DNA of 64,000 nt from contig JAQGDQ010000471.1 in the NCBI GenBank assembly GCA_030141605.1, forward strand, positions 62,001 to 126,000, read 5' to 3'. Positions within the stretch are counted from its first letter, which is position 1. Every line of letters starts with the position of its first letter. The notes under the pieces are model-generated. The model worked only from the letters and a program-made list of their open reading frames with translations. It had not been told where the DNA came from and made no database searches. The DNA comes from Tubiluchus corallicola (lineage: Eukaryota; Priapulida; Priapulimorpha; Priapulimorphida; Tubiluchidae). Below, one piece after another: positions 46,371 through 57,175 of the stretch. The translations under genes were made by a program, and so were the position numbers.

Positions 46371-47124
46371 TTTGCACATAAAACTGGAGTAAACAAATTT
46401 GGAAAAGAGACAAATTTACGAACAAGCTGCTTTAGGATGACAAAAGTGTACTCGCCTATTCGAATGATAAAAAACATGCAGTTGCGAGATACATTCCGCT
46501 TTCGTCAAACCACAATGCTAGCTTGCTTATTAACACGCACAAATTGGGTTCACTTTTTGCGAAAAAATCGGATGCGACTGCTCTCGACGGTAGATTGCTT
46601 ATTAATGTGAGCAGAGCGCATCTGAGCGTGAATAAGAAACCTACCAAACCAGGTGGGAACTTGCACTGGGGCTGCCAATCATGATAGCACGCCAAATTAC
46701 CTGATTGGAGGTGAGAAGTGTGTGGGCGTGGCAACTAACATGAAGGTTACATGAAAGTTGAATATTTTTCACACTTTCATTTAAAAAACCAATTAAAACT
46801 TTCCCACGCTTTCATTTTCATACAGAAATCATATTTTCACACGCTTTCATTTAAAAAAGCAATTAAAACTTTCCCACGTTTTTATTTCAATTTTCTCATT
46901 AGACAAGGGATTTGCAAGAAAGTAAAAAAAACTTAAGCGAAAGACAAATAAAGGTTAAAAGTTTCTCATAATTAATTTTATATGCCTTTATTTTAAAAAA
47001 TCCCCATGGCTGTGGTAGTTGCCATTGCTGATCGATTATAATTGATTAAATCAGGTTTTAATTCTTTAATCTGAAATTATATGTGTATTCATAAATGCAA
47101 GTTAGGATTCAGGGTGTTCTAAAT
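46371..47124. other. Copy B non-coding DNA with a short tandem repeat
   Basis: Near 46750-46880 the unit CACACTTTCATTTAAAAAACCAATTAAAACTTTCC recurs two to three times. Downstream of 46876 it aligns with copy A from 31377. Confidence 0.5.
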
Positions 47125-47307
47125 TTAATAAGTACAATATAAATATATATGTATATGTCGTTCCATAATACCAGGAACTTTTCTTACCATATTCTCAATT
47201 GCAGCATTCACGATTCCACACAAACTAAGATGGTCGAGCCAGTCGAACCTAGTTTGTTGATATTTTTCATGTATTACATATGAGTTATCTGTTAAATGCA
47301 TTAACAT
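47125..47307 (-). other. Conserved minus-strand frame, possible exon fragment (copy B)
   Basis: Partner of 31629-31858, with about 10 changes in 60 residues and no stop (TRFDWLDHLSLCGIVNAAIE). See the copy A entry. Confidence 0.3.
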
Positions 47308-48206
47308 TTGAAGCCTGTCGTAACAACATCGTAAATTTTGAAGCAGATGAGGTAAACTTATATCTTCTATTCCATTTATTTGAGTAAAATGATCACAAAA
47401 CCATTAATCTTGCATTTATAGTTTATCTAGGTCATTTTTAAAAGTTTTTTAAAACTCCTGGAAACAAATATTTGTATGAAGCAAAACGATAACAGCAGTC
47501 TACAATAATGTTATTATCGAAAATATGGCTTGTAGTTGTTTTCTACAACGATACTAGAAAATTTCCTGTACGCGCATTTACGTGAAGGAAAGTCGGGTAA
47601 CGACACCACGTGAGAACGGCATGTGACAACTAATCGAAAACCGAGTGACCCGTGCAACCTCCTAGCTTCTTTTGAAATCAATTAGACTGCAGTATTATGC
47701 AGCACACCTGATTACACATAGGAAAATTTACGAGTGCCACCATTATAGTAAGCAGATATTTACCCTGTGCTGCTGGTGCACATTTACGTGAATGAAAGTC
47801 ACGTGACACCGTCACATGTTATTAACGGAACGCAACCCGACAGTAGCGAAATTTATGTGTGTGATGATAACAGGAATCTGCTCTTGTAAACAAACAACGA
47901 ATTAGGAATACAAAATTATCGATAGAGCTAGAGCATTAATAGCGCATTTCACAAATATCAATGATTTAGTTTCTAAACCCACTTGAGGTGCTACTTGCCG
48001 ATGTGAGACTGTACACAACACGCGATTGGTTGTCTGATAGAAAGCGACCAACCAGTGAAGGCTGCTCTGTATCCCAGTTCCTGATTGGCTCATGTACCGT
48101 GGAATTTGTTTTCTTGTACACTATTTGTGGAATTTTTGCTAGAGACTGAATTTATTCAAGCCCTATGATGCCACCCAAACGTGTAAGTATTAAATAAGTA
48201 TAGCGT
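47308..48206. other. Duplicated non-coding DNA, no gene seen
   Basis: Aligns with 31859-33232 apart from the A-specific 760 bp. From about 47986 it is unique to B. Confidence 0.5.
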
Positions 48207-48323
48207 CCCTACTTCACGGAAATTCATTTATCGCAGGTGAACCTGGAACGGAACACCCGCGATAAGTGAGAGAACACTGTACACACACACACACGCACGC
48301 ACGCACGCACGAACGCACGCACG

Positions 48324-48365
<42 letters not shown>

Positions 48366-48597
48366 GGGAAGGGAATATATATATAGGGATAAAAGACGAT
48401 GTATATTGTAGCTTTGGTGCACTGTTCCAAAGTGTAGAACGTTTATTACTAGAACGCCAATTAGTAGATCCAGTGAAAAGCGTGGAATTTTGTAACACTT
48501 CCCTACTTCACGGAAATTCACTTATCGCAGGTGAACCTGGAACGGAACACCCGCAATAAGTGAGAGAACACTGTACACACACACACACACACACACA

Positions 48598-48673
<76 letters not shown>

Positions 48674-48800
48674 GGGAAGGGAATATATATATATATAGGG
48701 ATAAAAGACGATGTATATTGTAGCTTTGGTGCACTGTTCCAAAGTGTAGAACGTTTATTACTAGAACGCCAATTAGTAGATCCAGTGAAAAGCGTGGAAT
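48207..48800. repeat. Tandem duplication of a transposon end plus CA/ACGC microsatellite
   Basis: Two head-to-tail copies (about 48209-48500 and 48501-48795). Each starts CTACTTCACGGAAATTCA, continues with TTATCGCAGGTGAACCTGG and ATAAGTGAGAGAACACTGTA, then a (CA)n-(ACGC)n-(CA)n tract and the duplicated gene flank. The first part, read in reverse, looks like one end of a pogo/Tigger-type element (ACAGTGTTCTCTCACTTATC); the other end is missing. Confidence 0.75.
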
Positions 48801-49263
48801 TTTGTAACACTTCACTGGGGCAGAAATTGCAGGATGACCGTAATGTATTAAAAACTTTTGCAAATATGATAAAGGGATGAGTTCATTATTAAAACAATGT
48901 GTGATAACTGATGTTAAAAACATGAGATGATTTAGTACAGATTATAATGACATTATAATAATTTTAGAGTAAAACAGCTTGTTAAATAATTATGTGCATA
49001 AGTAATACCTATAAAAACTTATATATAAACGATAAACTTAAGTGATTGAAAAAATTGTTAATTAAAGGTACATTCCTTAACCTTCAAATTTGAATGTATT
49101 ATGTGTTCGCCATGAATTCTATGTATGTAATAACAAAATATTTATAACTACGTGGACAAATTTTGAGGCAAATAGAGGCATGTACATTTGTAATCAATAT
49201 GGTTTACATTTATATATATGTAAGGAATTATAATAATAATAAAATAAATTTTGACTTGAGTTT
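48801..49263. other. 3' flank of cadherin-like gene B
   Basis: Matches 34300-34747 with scattered substitutions. No gene seen. Confidence 0.5.
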
Positions 49264-51492
49264 TTATTTCTCTCCGGCTTCCCCAACAGATGTATTTTTC
49301 TCTAAAACAGGAGAGTCTATGCTTTCTTTATTAGGGATAGTCTGGGTTTCCGAGAGGACTTCTTTGACAGAAACACCAACGGAATTACGTTTCTTACCAA
49401 TAGCTCTGAATTGAGCAATAATAATAACAATAAGCAGCCCTGTAACCACCGACATTGTCCAGAATCCAGACAGAGAGTTCCGTTCACTTTGCTTGGCTCG
49501 TGTTGCAGCAGTTAAAGGCTGTGCAACAGATCGGCTTTTAGAAGTTGTGATTATGGCTAGAGCGTAACAACACCGATTATCCCCTTCTTCCTGCTCTGCT
49601 TGGCTACGTCTACCACATGCCATCAAACCAACCTCAACCTTTCCTAGAATTGGGTTAGCCAGAAAAATGTCACCATTTCCATTAATAGTTAAATTTTGAT
49701 TATGGTTAATAATCGAGTACTGCATTTGTGTTTCAGAGCTGCTTGCAAACATTGCTTTAACATGACCCACATGTGATTTAAGAACACCTGTAGTGTTCAT
49801 TTTATACACCTCCTGATCAAAAACAGGATTTTTTCTAAACTGTAATTGTTTTATTTTTATTTGGACAGCAGCTAAAGCTACTTTATTCACAGGCTTCTTA
49901 ATTTTGGCCTTGATCGTACAGTCAACATATTCGTCGGTGTATGAATGCAGTTTAGCTGTTGTGATTACACTTACAATAGACCTCTCCGGTAAACGTGGAT
50001 TTAGGGATGTTCGCTCTACTGCAAACATTCCCATATTCTGTCCATTGTTTCCCACTAGTGAATAGGAAACTTCCGTTTCTGGATATGTACTTAGGACTAC
50101 CATGGTCAACAAAGGTGTCCCTACAGGCTCATGACTAAACGCTTCAGTCGGAGCAGATATTATCTCAAATTTTAGAGTGTTTACAATAATTTGCAAAGAC
50201 AAGAGAGCTCTGGCAAACGTGGGTCTAGTTAAACTGTAGCGTTCTTCTGCCTGAATAAGAGTGAAATACTTAGCTGACGACATCAGTTCTGTTGTGGTTG
50301 AAACCCTTCCATTAAGGTCATTGACCCTAAAAGGGTTATGCACGCATTTATAAGGAAATGTGAAGGCAACGGTGTATGGAAATTTGTAAAATATAGTTTC
50401 TTTAAGTGGATCCTTGTCATAAGCGGAAATTGGAGGTTCAATTAAGATTTCTGTGCCTCTTTCTACCGAAAAGTTACTTTTTACAGTTCCAGTGTACTTC
50501 ACAACAGAAAACTCGGGGTTTTGGTTGTTTATATTCTTAAAATTAACAAAGATTCGTAGATGAGGTCCACCCCTTGTTGGTTTCTCTCTAGTCTCATAAC
50601 GAACTAAACGTCTGACGTTTATTATAAAGGGCACATTCCAATCAGTGTTCTTATAAAGTCTTTGCTGCACTTTCAAGTGAACGCTAATGTATGTCTTTTG
50701 TTTAAACGCCTCTTTTATTCTAATTTCGAAATCCTGATTGTCAGGACACTCACTCGTGCTCCAGTCGGGATTGTCAAACTTCTTTTGGTCTAGCACACAT
50801 ATTTTAACATATCTGGCATACATCCATGGGTCTTCATCTACTACGATAGTATTGAAAAGATTAGTTCCGGGAAGCGTGGTTTCGTCATAATAGATAAATT
50901 TATTGTTTAGATTGGGCTCAAAACGAGGCACAAAGTAATCAAAAGGGATAATGTTAATTGTGAGATATAAGCGAATGTAATTACGTCGGGGTGATTCAGT
51001 AGGAGCAATATTTTTATGGTGCCTGTCATCATGAACGCAGTCAAACTCCAATTCGAGTTTAGGCTCTAGCGCATCAAGTTCTTGAGGTTTATATTTTCTG
51101 AAGTAGTCTACCACGTTCTCTTTAAAGAAAATTGTATTTTCGCCAATCCATTTGCCATTATCCCACTGATAATGCGGTCTAGTGAATGCCTTCCAGTCGT
51201 TTTGCAGAGCATTTCTAGGAAATATCATATTAACCCCTTCTCCTTCGTTGAATGTAATGTTTATATCAATTGACTTACCAAGATTATTTTTGTTATATAT
51301 GTATGCTTTTTGCTTATATGTTCCACTATATCTATAATTCCAGGGGCGAAGATCTCCTTCAAATGTTTCACATCCACGTGGTTTTTTGTTTAAGATGATG
51401 TTCTTGTCAACATGCTGTGCAACGTTTGCTGTCCACAGTGTACTTCCTAGAAAGAGAAGAAACAACATTTCTGACAGGCGACAAACCACCAT
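49264..51492 (-). CDS. Cadherin-like single-pass membrane receptor, copy B (742 residues)
   Basis: Intronless and full length, with the same layout as copy A: signal peptide, degenerate cadherin-type repeats, transmembrane helix near residue 685, 46-residue tail. Hand comparison with A gives about 67 differences. About 17 fall in residues 1-128, about 5 in the next 200, about 45 in residues 337-580, and none in the last ~160. The densest patch is IKAKIKKPVNKVAL against IKVRSKEHIDAVAL. Length is conserved, with no indel. Both copies staying open while the neighbouring lectin exons died argues that both are functional. The variable region is the cadherin-like ectodomain, consistent with a recognition role, which is inference. 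Confidence 0.75.
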   Translation of the reverse strand: MVVCRLSEMLFLLFLGSTLWTANVAQHVDKNIILNKKPRGCETFEGDLRPWNYRYSGTYKQKAYIYNKNNLGKSIDINITFNEGEGVNMIFPRNALQNDWKAFTRPHYQWDNGKWIGENTIFFKENVVDYFRKYKPQELDALEPKLELEFDCVHDDRHHKNIAPTESPRRNYIRLYLTINIIPFDYFVPRFEPNLNNKFIYYDETTLPGTNLFNTIVVDEDPWMYARYVKICVLDQKKFDNPDWSTSECPDNQDFEIRIKEAFKQKTYISVHLKVQQRLYKNTDWNVPFIINVRRLVRYETREKPTRGGPHLRIFVNFKNINNQNPEFSVVKYTGTVKSNFSVERGTEILIEPPISAYDKDPLKETIFYKFPYTVAFTFPYKCVHNPFRVNDLNGRVSTTTELMSSAKYFTLIQAEERYSLTRPTFARALLSLQIIVNTLKFEIISAPTEAFSHEPVGTPLLTMVVLSTYPETEVSYSLVGNNGQNMGMFAVERTSLNPRLPERSIVSVITTAKLHSYTDEYVDCTIKAKIKKPVNKVALAAVQIKIKQLQFRKNPVFDQEVYKMNTTGVLKSHVGHVKAMFASSSETQMQYSIINHNQNLTINGNGDIFLANPILGKVEVGLMACGRRSQAEQEEGDNRCCYALAIITTSKSRSVAQPLTAATRAKQSERNSLSGFWTMSVVTGLLIVIIIAQFRAIGKKRNSVGVSVKEVLSETQTIPNKESIDSPVLEKNTSVGEAGEK

Positions 51493-51734
51493 TACGTTAC
51501 AGTTTGCATACTGCTGATTGTCTAGTTTCTAGATATCGGCAAACAGTTCGTCAGAATCTGAGATCAGTGATTTCGAATCAATTATGATGTATTCATATCA
51601 TGTATAATACTTTAGCCTTTGTTTCAATCCATTGTTTACTCTCTTAGCTGTTGACGCAAGCAGAATTGTTTCTTCCAGTTTGAAATTCCAAAATTGTAGG
51701 AGAAAAAACTGTTTTACCCTATTCTAATTTATTC

Positions 51735-51910
51735 TACACGCATGCTTGCTCTACATTAAAACACAAGAAAATCTTCCACTTACGTAAAGCTTAAAATTCG
51801 TGTTGAAATTGTAAATTATTCACATACTAAGGAGTTTGCGTCGGCAGTAACGCTATATAAAACTTGTAAGTTTAAACTTCTACGATGACCGTTAGGCGCA
51901 ACCATTTAAA
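51735..51910. repeat. Dispersed repeat (second copy of 41190-41345)
   Basis: Shares CATTAAAACACAAGA, GAGTTTGCGTCGGCAGTAAC and ATGACCGTTAGGCGCAACCA with 41190-41345; a third, weaker copy is at 52490-52660. Confidence 0.6.
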
Positions 51911-53079
51911 TGGTAGGTCGTCTAAAACAAGTTTAAATGACATTGTGCAAGGTTTGAAAAAATAATCAGAGTATTCGTAGCACATTTGTTACTAGCAAAT
52001 AAAATTTTTAATTACTGTATATTGTCAATAAGATTAAAAACACTTATTGGGATGGTGCGTGGTGCAGCCTGGAGGGTGAGCCAATGACATTTTACCAATT
52101 GGCACGAACATCTTAAACTATTATTTCTAGTTGCATAAGTCTTTCCAGCAGGAAAGCGGAATACTAAGTAATATAGATTTGCATGAAAAGTTTTTAGGAC
52201 ATAATTTAAAGTTTCCTTTTCTTCCATTGATTTACGTTGTGCGTATACGTCGTTGTGTAATGGCGCCGTCTTAACAGTATTGAGTTTTAAAATGAAATAC
52301 AAAAATTCCTTTCAATGTAAGTGCGATATATGCACAAAGATTCCGTAAAGTAATATAATTTTTAAGGCAAGTTTTCTGAAACCTATTTCTTGTTCTGGTG
52401 CCCCTTTTCTTGTCATTTAAGAGGACTGGCGTATGGATACTAAAGTACCTTTCTTAATCGGACACACTGTCATTATTTTATTAAATCACAAAACACACTC
52501 TTCATAAATGAAACTTAAAAGATTCGCCTTGAAATTTTGTACACTTACTCGCTATCTTATTGCACACAGGACCACGTTGCCAGTAATGTTGCATAAAACT
52601 GGTGCATATTTAAATTCCCGTGATGACTGTTGGGCGCTGGCATTTTGACGATAAGTCATGTGAACGGCATATAGCAAATAAACAGTTACTTAGGAGACAC
52701 TATAAATTTAGAATTCATATTTCGAATGTAAAAAGTTCCCGGCTCCCAGAAATTGATCTGCCTTATTGCGCTTTTACAGTCTGGCTACGCCCCTAAATAG
52801 GATGGTTTGTGACGCTATTACTGTAGGCATGCATGTTTGCGTGAGTTTAGAATATGTTTTTATACCGCTGATGTGTAATAGTTAAGGTGACGCATTGTAG
52901 TGTGTAACGTAACGAGATGAAATACTATGAAACGTAATGTAATGCATCTTAAAGTACTATAACGGTCATCAATGATTTTACAGTTCGCATATCCTGCACA
53001 ATTTAAAAATATTAAGTAACCTGACACTGATCACGACGAGACGCTAATTACGCCTGTTTTGCATGCAATTTAAGCGGAT
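51911..53079. other. No gene seen
   Basis: AT-rich DNA containing the weak third copy of the repeat at 52490-52660. No supported exon. Confidence 0.4.
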
Positions 53080-53098
53080 GATCTAGCAAAGCAATTGC

Positions 53099-53640
53099 TT
53101 GGAATCATGTTTACGGTGTCGTGCTAGCGAAACTTTTGTGGGATCAGTCGTGTATGCCGATGATATTGCGCAAATGGCTGATTCACATAGTCACCTTAAG
53201 AAAATGTTGAAAACCTGTGAAATACATGGCCGAAGGTGGTCTATTGCATTTAGTAGTGAAACTTGGTTATTATATATATGTAATGCAGGTCTTCATGTTA
53301 GTAAAACATTTTTTGTGGCAAAAGACTTATTTAGAAGGAGAAAGTCACATACTTAGGAATTGATGTAAAATCTTATAAAAAATTTAAAATCGACAACGTC
53401 ATAAATAAAAGCAAATCTTGTGCATCGTTGAATTCGATATTGTCAACTCTAGGAAGGAGATGTAATGACATGGCGTCCAAAACGCTGATAAATTCATATT
53501 GTTAACCAATTTTGTTGTACGCAGTAGAAGTTAATTCATTATCGTTTGAGCAAGAAAATATTTTAAAGTTTGCTGAAACACAGCCTATAAGAAGGATTTT
53601 AACTATAGAGGTAATGAGAGTGTCAAGATTTTAATGAACT
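53099..53640 (+). pseudogene. Fragment of a second non-LTR reverse transcriptase
   Basis: The frame GSVVYADDIAQMADSHSHLK has the catalytic Tyr-Ala-Asp-Asp box, then KTCEIHGRRWSIAFSSE. Reading continues in other frames (LGIDVKSYKKFKIDNVI, LLYAVEVNSLSFEQENI, IRRILTIEVMRVS) through several indels. The order of motifs is that of an RT fingers-palm to post-RT region. It differs from the LINE at 38 kb and lies next to a long triplet microsatellite. Confidence 0.65.
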
Positions 53641-53805
53641 ACTGTGGCACGGTGCCTGCAAACTTTCTAATTGATTGTATGAAATTACGTTATTTAAATG
53701 TTCGATTATATACGATCATTGTCATTTTTAAAAATTCTTTATTTTATGCATATACCACCTTTTTCTTGTTATCTTTGTTATCTGTATGTAATGACACGAA
53801 ATTAA

Positions 53806-53870
53806 ATGGTGATGATGATGATGATGATGATGATGACGACGACGATGATGATGATGATGACAACAACAAC

Positions 53871-53942
<72 letters not shown>
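53806..53942. repeat. GAT/GAC/AAC/AAT triplet microsatellite
   Basis: (GATGAT)n changes to (GAC)n, (GAT)n, (AAC)n and finally a pure (AAT)n of about 70 bp, followed by a CT-rich tract to about 53980. Open frames across it (Asp/Asn, Met/Thr/Ile) are artefacts. Confidence 0.95.
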
Positions 53943-53989
53943 CTCTCTCCTCCCCCCTCTCTCTCTCTTTCTCTCTCTGCTCTTTTCTT

Positions 53990-55055
53990 TTACAGTAGTA
54001 AAATAAATTACTTTACGCCTAATATTTAACCAAAAATAAATCTTCACGAAACAATCCTAAGCTTTTGTGCGTTGTATGCTACAAAACTGGCATAAGTATG
54101 ATACCTTTTTGAAAACAGAAATTTTTAGCTTTACTTAATGTACAGACAGAATGGTTTTCTGTTTTGTCGTTGGTTGGAAAATTGCGCTCATTTACTGTTT
54201 ACTGAATTCACAGGGCCTTCATTATGGGCACTCTAAATCCTAGTATTAAATCATCTATGTCGTTATCAAAATTCAGACTTTGTCACAGGACATAGAAAAT
54301 ATCAGTCATAATGATGATTAGTACAGCTTAATTAGCCTTGATTAATACATAAAGAAGTTCATATTATCACATCAGCAGTCTAATTTCGTCTTATTGGTTT
54401 TCCTTTGTTGTGACGTAATCATGATAATAATAATAATTAGTCGTAACTCATAAATGTCGAAAAAATTAAAATTTGTATACTAGATGTTACACATATTTGT
54501 TTTTTAGACACAACAATTTCATTGTTGGCAATAAATTTCATAATTAAAAGCTCCCTTTGAATTCAAAAGCGTTGTTTCAAGGAAGATATTTAAAAAAAAC
54601 ATTTTCGACATTTTTACGAGTTCCTTTTACAAGTACCTATGACGGAACGTTCAGACTTGTCAGTTTTCTCTCTGACTGTAATGTTTAGAAGTAACTGGCA
54701 AGCAAGTTTTAAAACACGTTTGCACATGCCTATAGCGAGAAAACTCATTAGTTTGAACACTCCGTAATATTTATTTGAAAATATATTTGAGTATAATCTA
54801 ACATTTGAGAAGAAATAAATCTGTAAAACACAAAAGAATGTAAAAAATGTTGAAGTAATATAATGAACTTTGACTTGTTGAAAAGTTAAAAAATTAATAA
54901 AGGAAACAAAGTACAGTATATAATGGCTGAATGTTATGCTAACACATAAAATAAATTTCTAAACATGCTCGTTGACACCTGGAGCTTGTTTAGGATGACG
55001 ACCATCATTACAGAGAATTATACCCCAGATCGTGGCTTCTATTACACTCCCGCAC
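53990..55055. other. No gene seen
   Basis: AT-rich DNA without supported exon or repeat. Confidence 0.4.
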
Positions 55056-55074
55056 GCATTCATGTACTCACGCA

Positions 55075-55105
<31 letters not shown>

Positions 55106-55310
55106 GCACACATGCGCGCGCACACACACACACACAAGTACACCAATTAATTAAACTTTGATGTACTTTGATGACTGTGACTGTGGTAGTGTTGCTGATT
55201 ATAATAATAATAGTGATGCTGCTGCTGATCATGATAGTGATGATGATGATGACGACGACGACGATGACGAAAATGATGATGAGGACGATAATATGATGAT
55301 GATAGTGACA
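55056..55310. repeat. ACGC/CA tract and GAT tract
   Basis: (ACGC)n and (CA)n at about 55062-55137, then (GAT/GAC)n at about 55190-55310. Confidence 0.9.
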
Positions 55311-55579
55311 ATTTTATATGCAGTTTTTCATACACTTTTTTGTACTCTGCTAGCTTATATTCGACAGGATTGCAAATAAAAAAATGTAGAATGGTTGTGG
55401 CGGGACGAAAACCTAGCTAATTATTAAAGACAATTTTTTAAAATGAGACAGTGAACCAGCAGGTTGTCTTCGTCCGATTCGAATGTGTGTACGACCTTCC
55501 TCAAGGAGGTAAATAGATGGAAAGAGGATGTGCTAGATGGAATTGCTCAGAAACAGTTTCTCCAGAGATCTTCATAATG
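55311..55579. other. No gene seen
   Basis: Unique spacer between microsatellites. Confidence 0.4.
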
Positions 55580-55787
55580 GCTACACACGCACACACACGC
55601 ACACGCACACGCACACGCACACGCACGCACGAACACACGCACGCACGCACACGCACACACCACACACGCACTCGCACACGCACACGCGCACGCGCACACG
55701 CGCACACGCGCTCACGCGCACAAGCGCTCACGCGCACACGCGCACACACGCACACACACACACCACACGCACGCAAGCACGCACACT
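55580..55787. repeat. CACACGCA-type microsatellite
   Basis: About 208 bp of CACACGCA/CGCGCACA repeats. Immediately followed by the fold-back element. Confidence 0.95.
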
Positions 55788-55789
55788 AA

Positions 55790-55992
55790 TTAATTAAACT
55801 TTGATAACAAACGTGAAAAAAGAAATGTGGAAAAATTATAATACAGCCGAGATTTGAACCAGACACTTTCTGCTTAAATTGATGACGCCTTAGACCACTA
55901 AATATACGCAGACGTCCCTAGTTCAAATATAGGCTGTATTCTATCATTTTCACATTTCTTACCTTTAAAGTTTGGAATCAAACTTTAATTTA
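55790..55992 (-). repeat. Fold-back element with tRNA-Leu/Ser-like A and B boxes
   Basis: Outer arms pair TTAAACTTTGATAACAAACG with CCAAACTTTAAAG...TTTGG...CAAACTTTAAT, and the inner arms pair ATACAGCCGAGATTTGAAC with its inverse GTTCAAATATAGGCTGTAT. Read on the minus strand the centre has TAGTGGTCTAAGGCG, an A-box sequence of tRNA-Leu/Ser type, and GGTTCAAATC as B box about 45 nt later. It is probably a tRNA-derived fold-back or SINE rather than a working tRNA, because the acceptor and anticodon arms do not fold cleanly. Confidence 0.5.
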
Positions 55993-56311
55993 TCGTGGGT
56001 TTGTAACGTCATCATAACAGTTTTGACATTAAGATTATAATAATTAAAAAATAGTGTGATATTTCTTATTCGATTTTTAAGGCAAAATAGGATAATTTTT
56101 CATACCGTACACGATTTTGTTGTGCAGCACAGTAAAAAGTATACATTTTAATACCTATAATAATGCCAGAGTGTTTGTGACAATTAAATGACAGCTTAAA
56201 AACTTAATTAATGGCGGGCGAGCCCAACTAGTGATGACATCACAAATGAACATAATTTTTAACAACATAAACATACGATGAGCGTGCTGCACGCGTTTGT
56301 GAAAGCGAAAA
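55993..56311. other. No gene seen
   Basis: Unique AT-rich DNA. Confidence 0.4.
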
Positions 56312-56720
56312 TGTACTATATATATATTAATTCTTTATTTGTCATTAAAACGGTTCCCTCATTATAATAAAATTGAGTTAGCCTCAGCGTAATGTTAAAA
56401 TAACAATACTGTTCAAGACAAATGCGTCCAGTGCATACTAAAAAAACTAAAGTGCAAACTATATACAATATAATGAACATATTTACAAATACCATATTAA
56501 AATATTTTTACAAACAATTATAGGAAAGTACATTAAGTTTTACATTACATAGTGCACACTATTTATACATTTAACATTACGAAACACGAAACTAACATAA
56601 CACGTATTACATTACATAATTTTTTTTTTAAAAATTTCATTTTTAATCATTATATGGAGTCAGGGGCGGGGGTATATGAAAGTGGAGTCCGTGTAATTAG
56701 TATCAGATGCACAGATGTAC
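56312..56720 (-). mobile_element. 3' fragment of the same LINE family as 37.9 kb
   Basis: Starts with the TATATATATTAATTCTTTATTTG tail in the same order as 37890-37920 and follows it through GAGTCAGGGGCGGGGGTA to ATTAGTATCAGATGCACA, the first codons upstream of the LINE stop. About 400 bp, strongly 5'-truncated. Confidence 0.85.
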
Positions 56721-57100
56721 TACGGTACAACATTCAATTGGGCTTGGTTTACATTTAATTTAAGTAAATTAATACAAACTACAGCAGTTAGTGTATGCAA
56801 TGATATCCACGGCAGAAAATATTTTGTGTTCAGCAAAAATTTTTAGGGTGGTGGGGGTCGTTGTTGTTTCCGTTCTTCGATATTAGATCCACATATTTTT
56901 CTAAGTATTATTCTAAGATTTTCATTAAGTTTCTTGTTGTCAAGTACTTGTGGGCTCCATATTTTTTAGCTCAGGGCTCTTTAAATCTCTGACCTTGCCT
57001 TTTTTCTCGTAGGCGAAGTAATTATAAAAAATCTCTCTTTTCGTTGTGGCAGCGTGAGAATCGACTATCCACTGAACATAATTCAAGGTCACTGTTGAAG

Positions 57101-57108
57101 TATATAAA
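57101..57108 (+). promoter_or_regulatory. TATA box of the C-type-lectin-like gene
   Basis: TATATAAA 75 bp before the ATG, in GAAGTATATAAACCAACG. Transcription would start near 57130. The corresponding position of the broken copies (about 30515, 40475) lacks it. Confidence 0.6.
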
Positions 57109-57175
57109 CCAACGTAGGGCACAAGTCAAGATCAAGAGGGTGACGGTTCGCTTGGAGAAGCTCTGAGCGTTCATC

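Larger units (their letters stand above)
37545..51690. repeat. Segmental duplication, copy B (expanded by insertions)
   Basis: Counterpart of 29485-37160. It has grown to about 14 kb through the LINE at 37884-39934, unique sequence at 40921-42959, the inverted-repeat element at 42960-46370, and a local tandem duplication at 48207-48800. Confidence 0.9.

Noticed and set aside
55843-55915. Functional tRNA-Leu gene (minus strand)
   Set aside because: The boxes are good, but the sequence forms a long palindrome and not a cloverleaf; better explained as a fold-back repeat.
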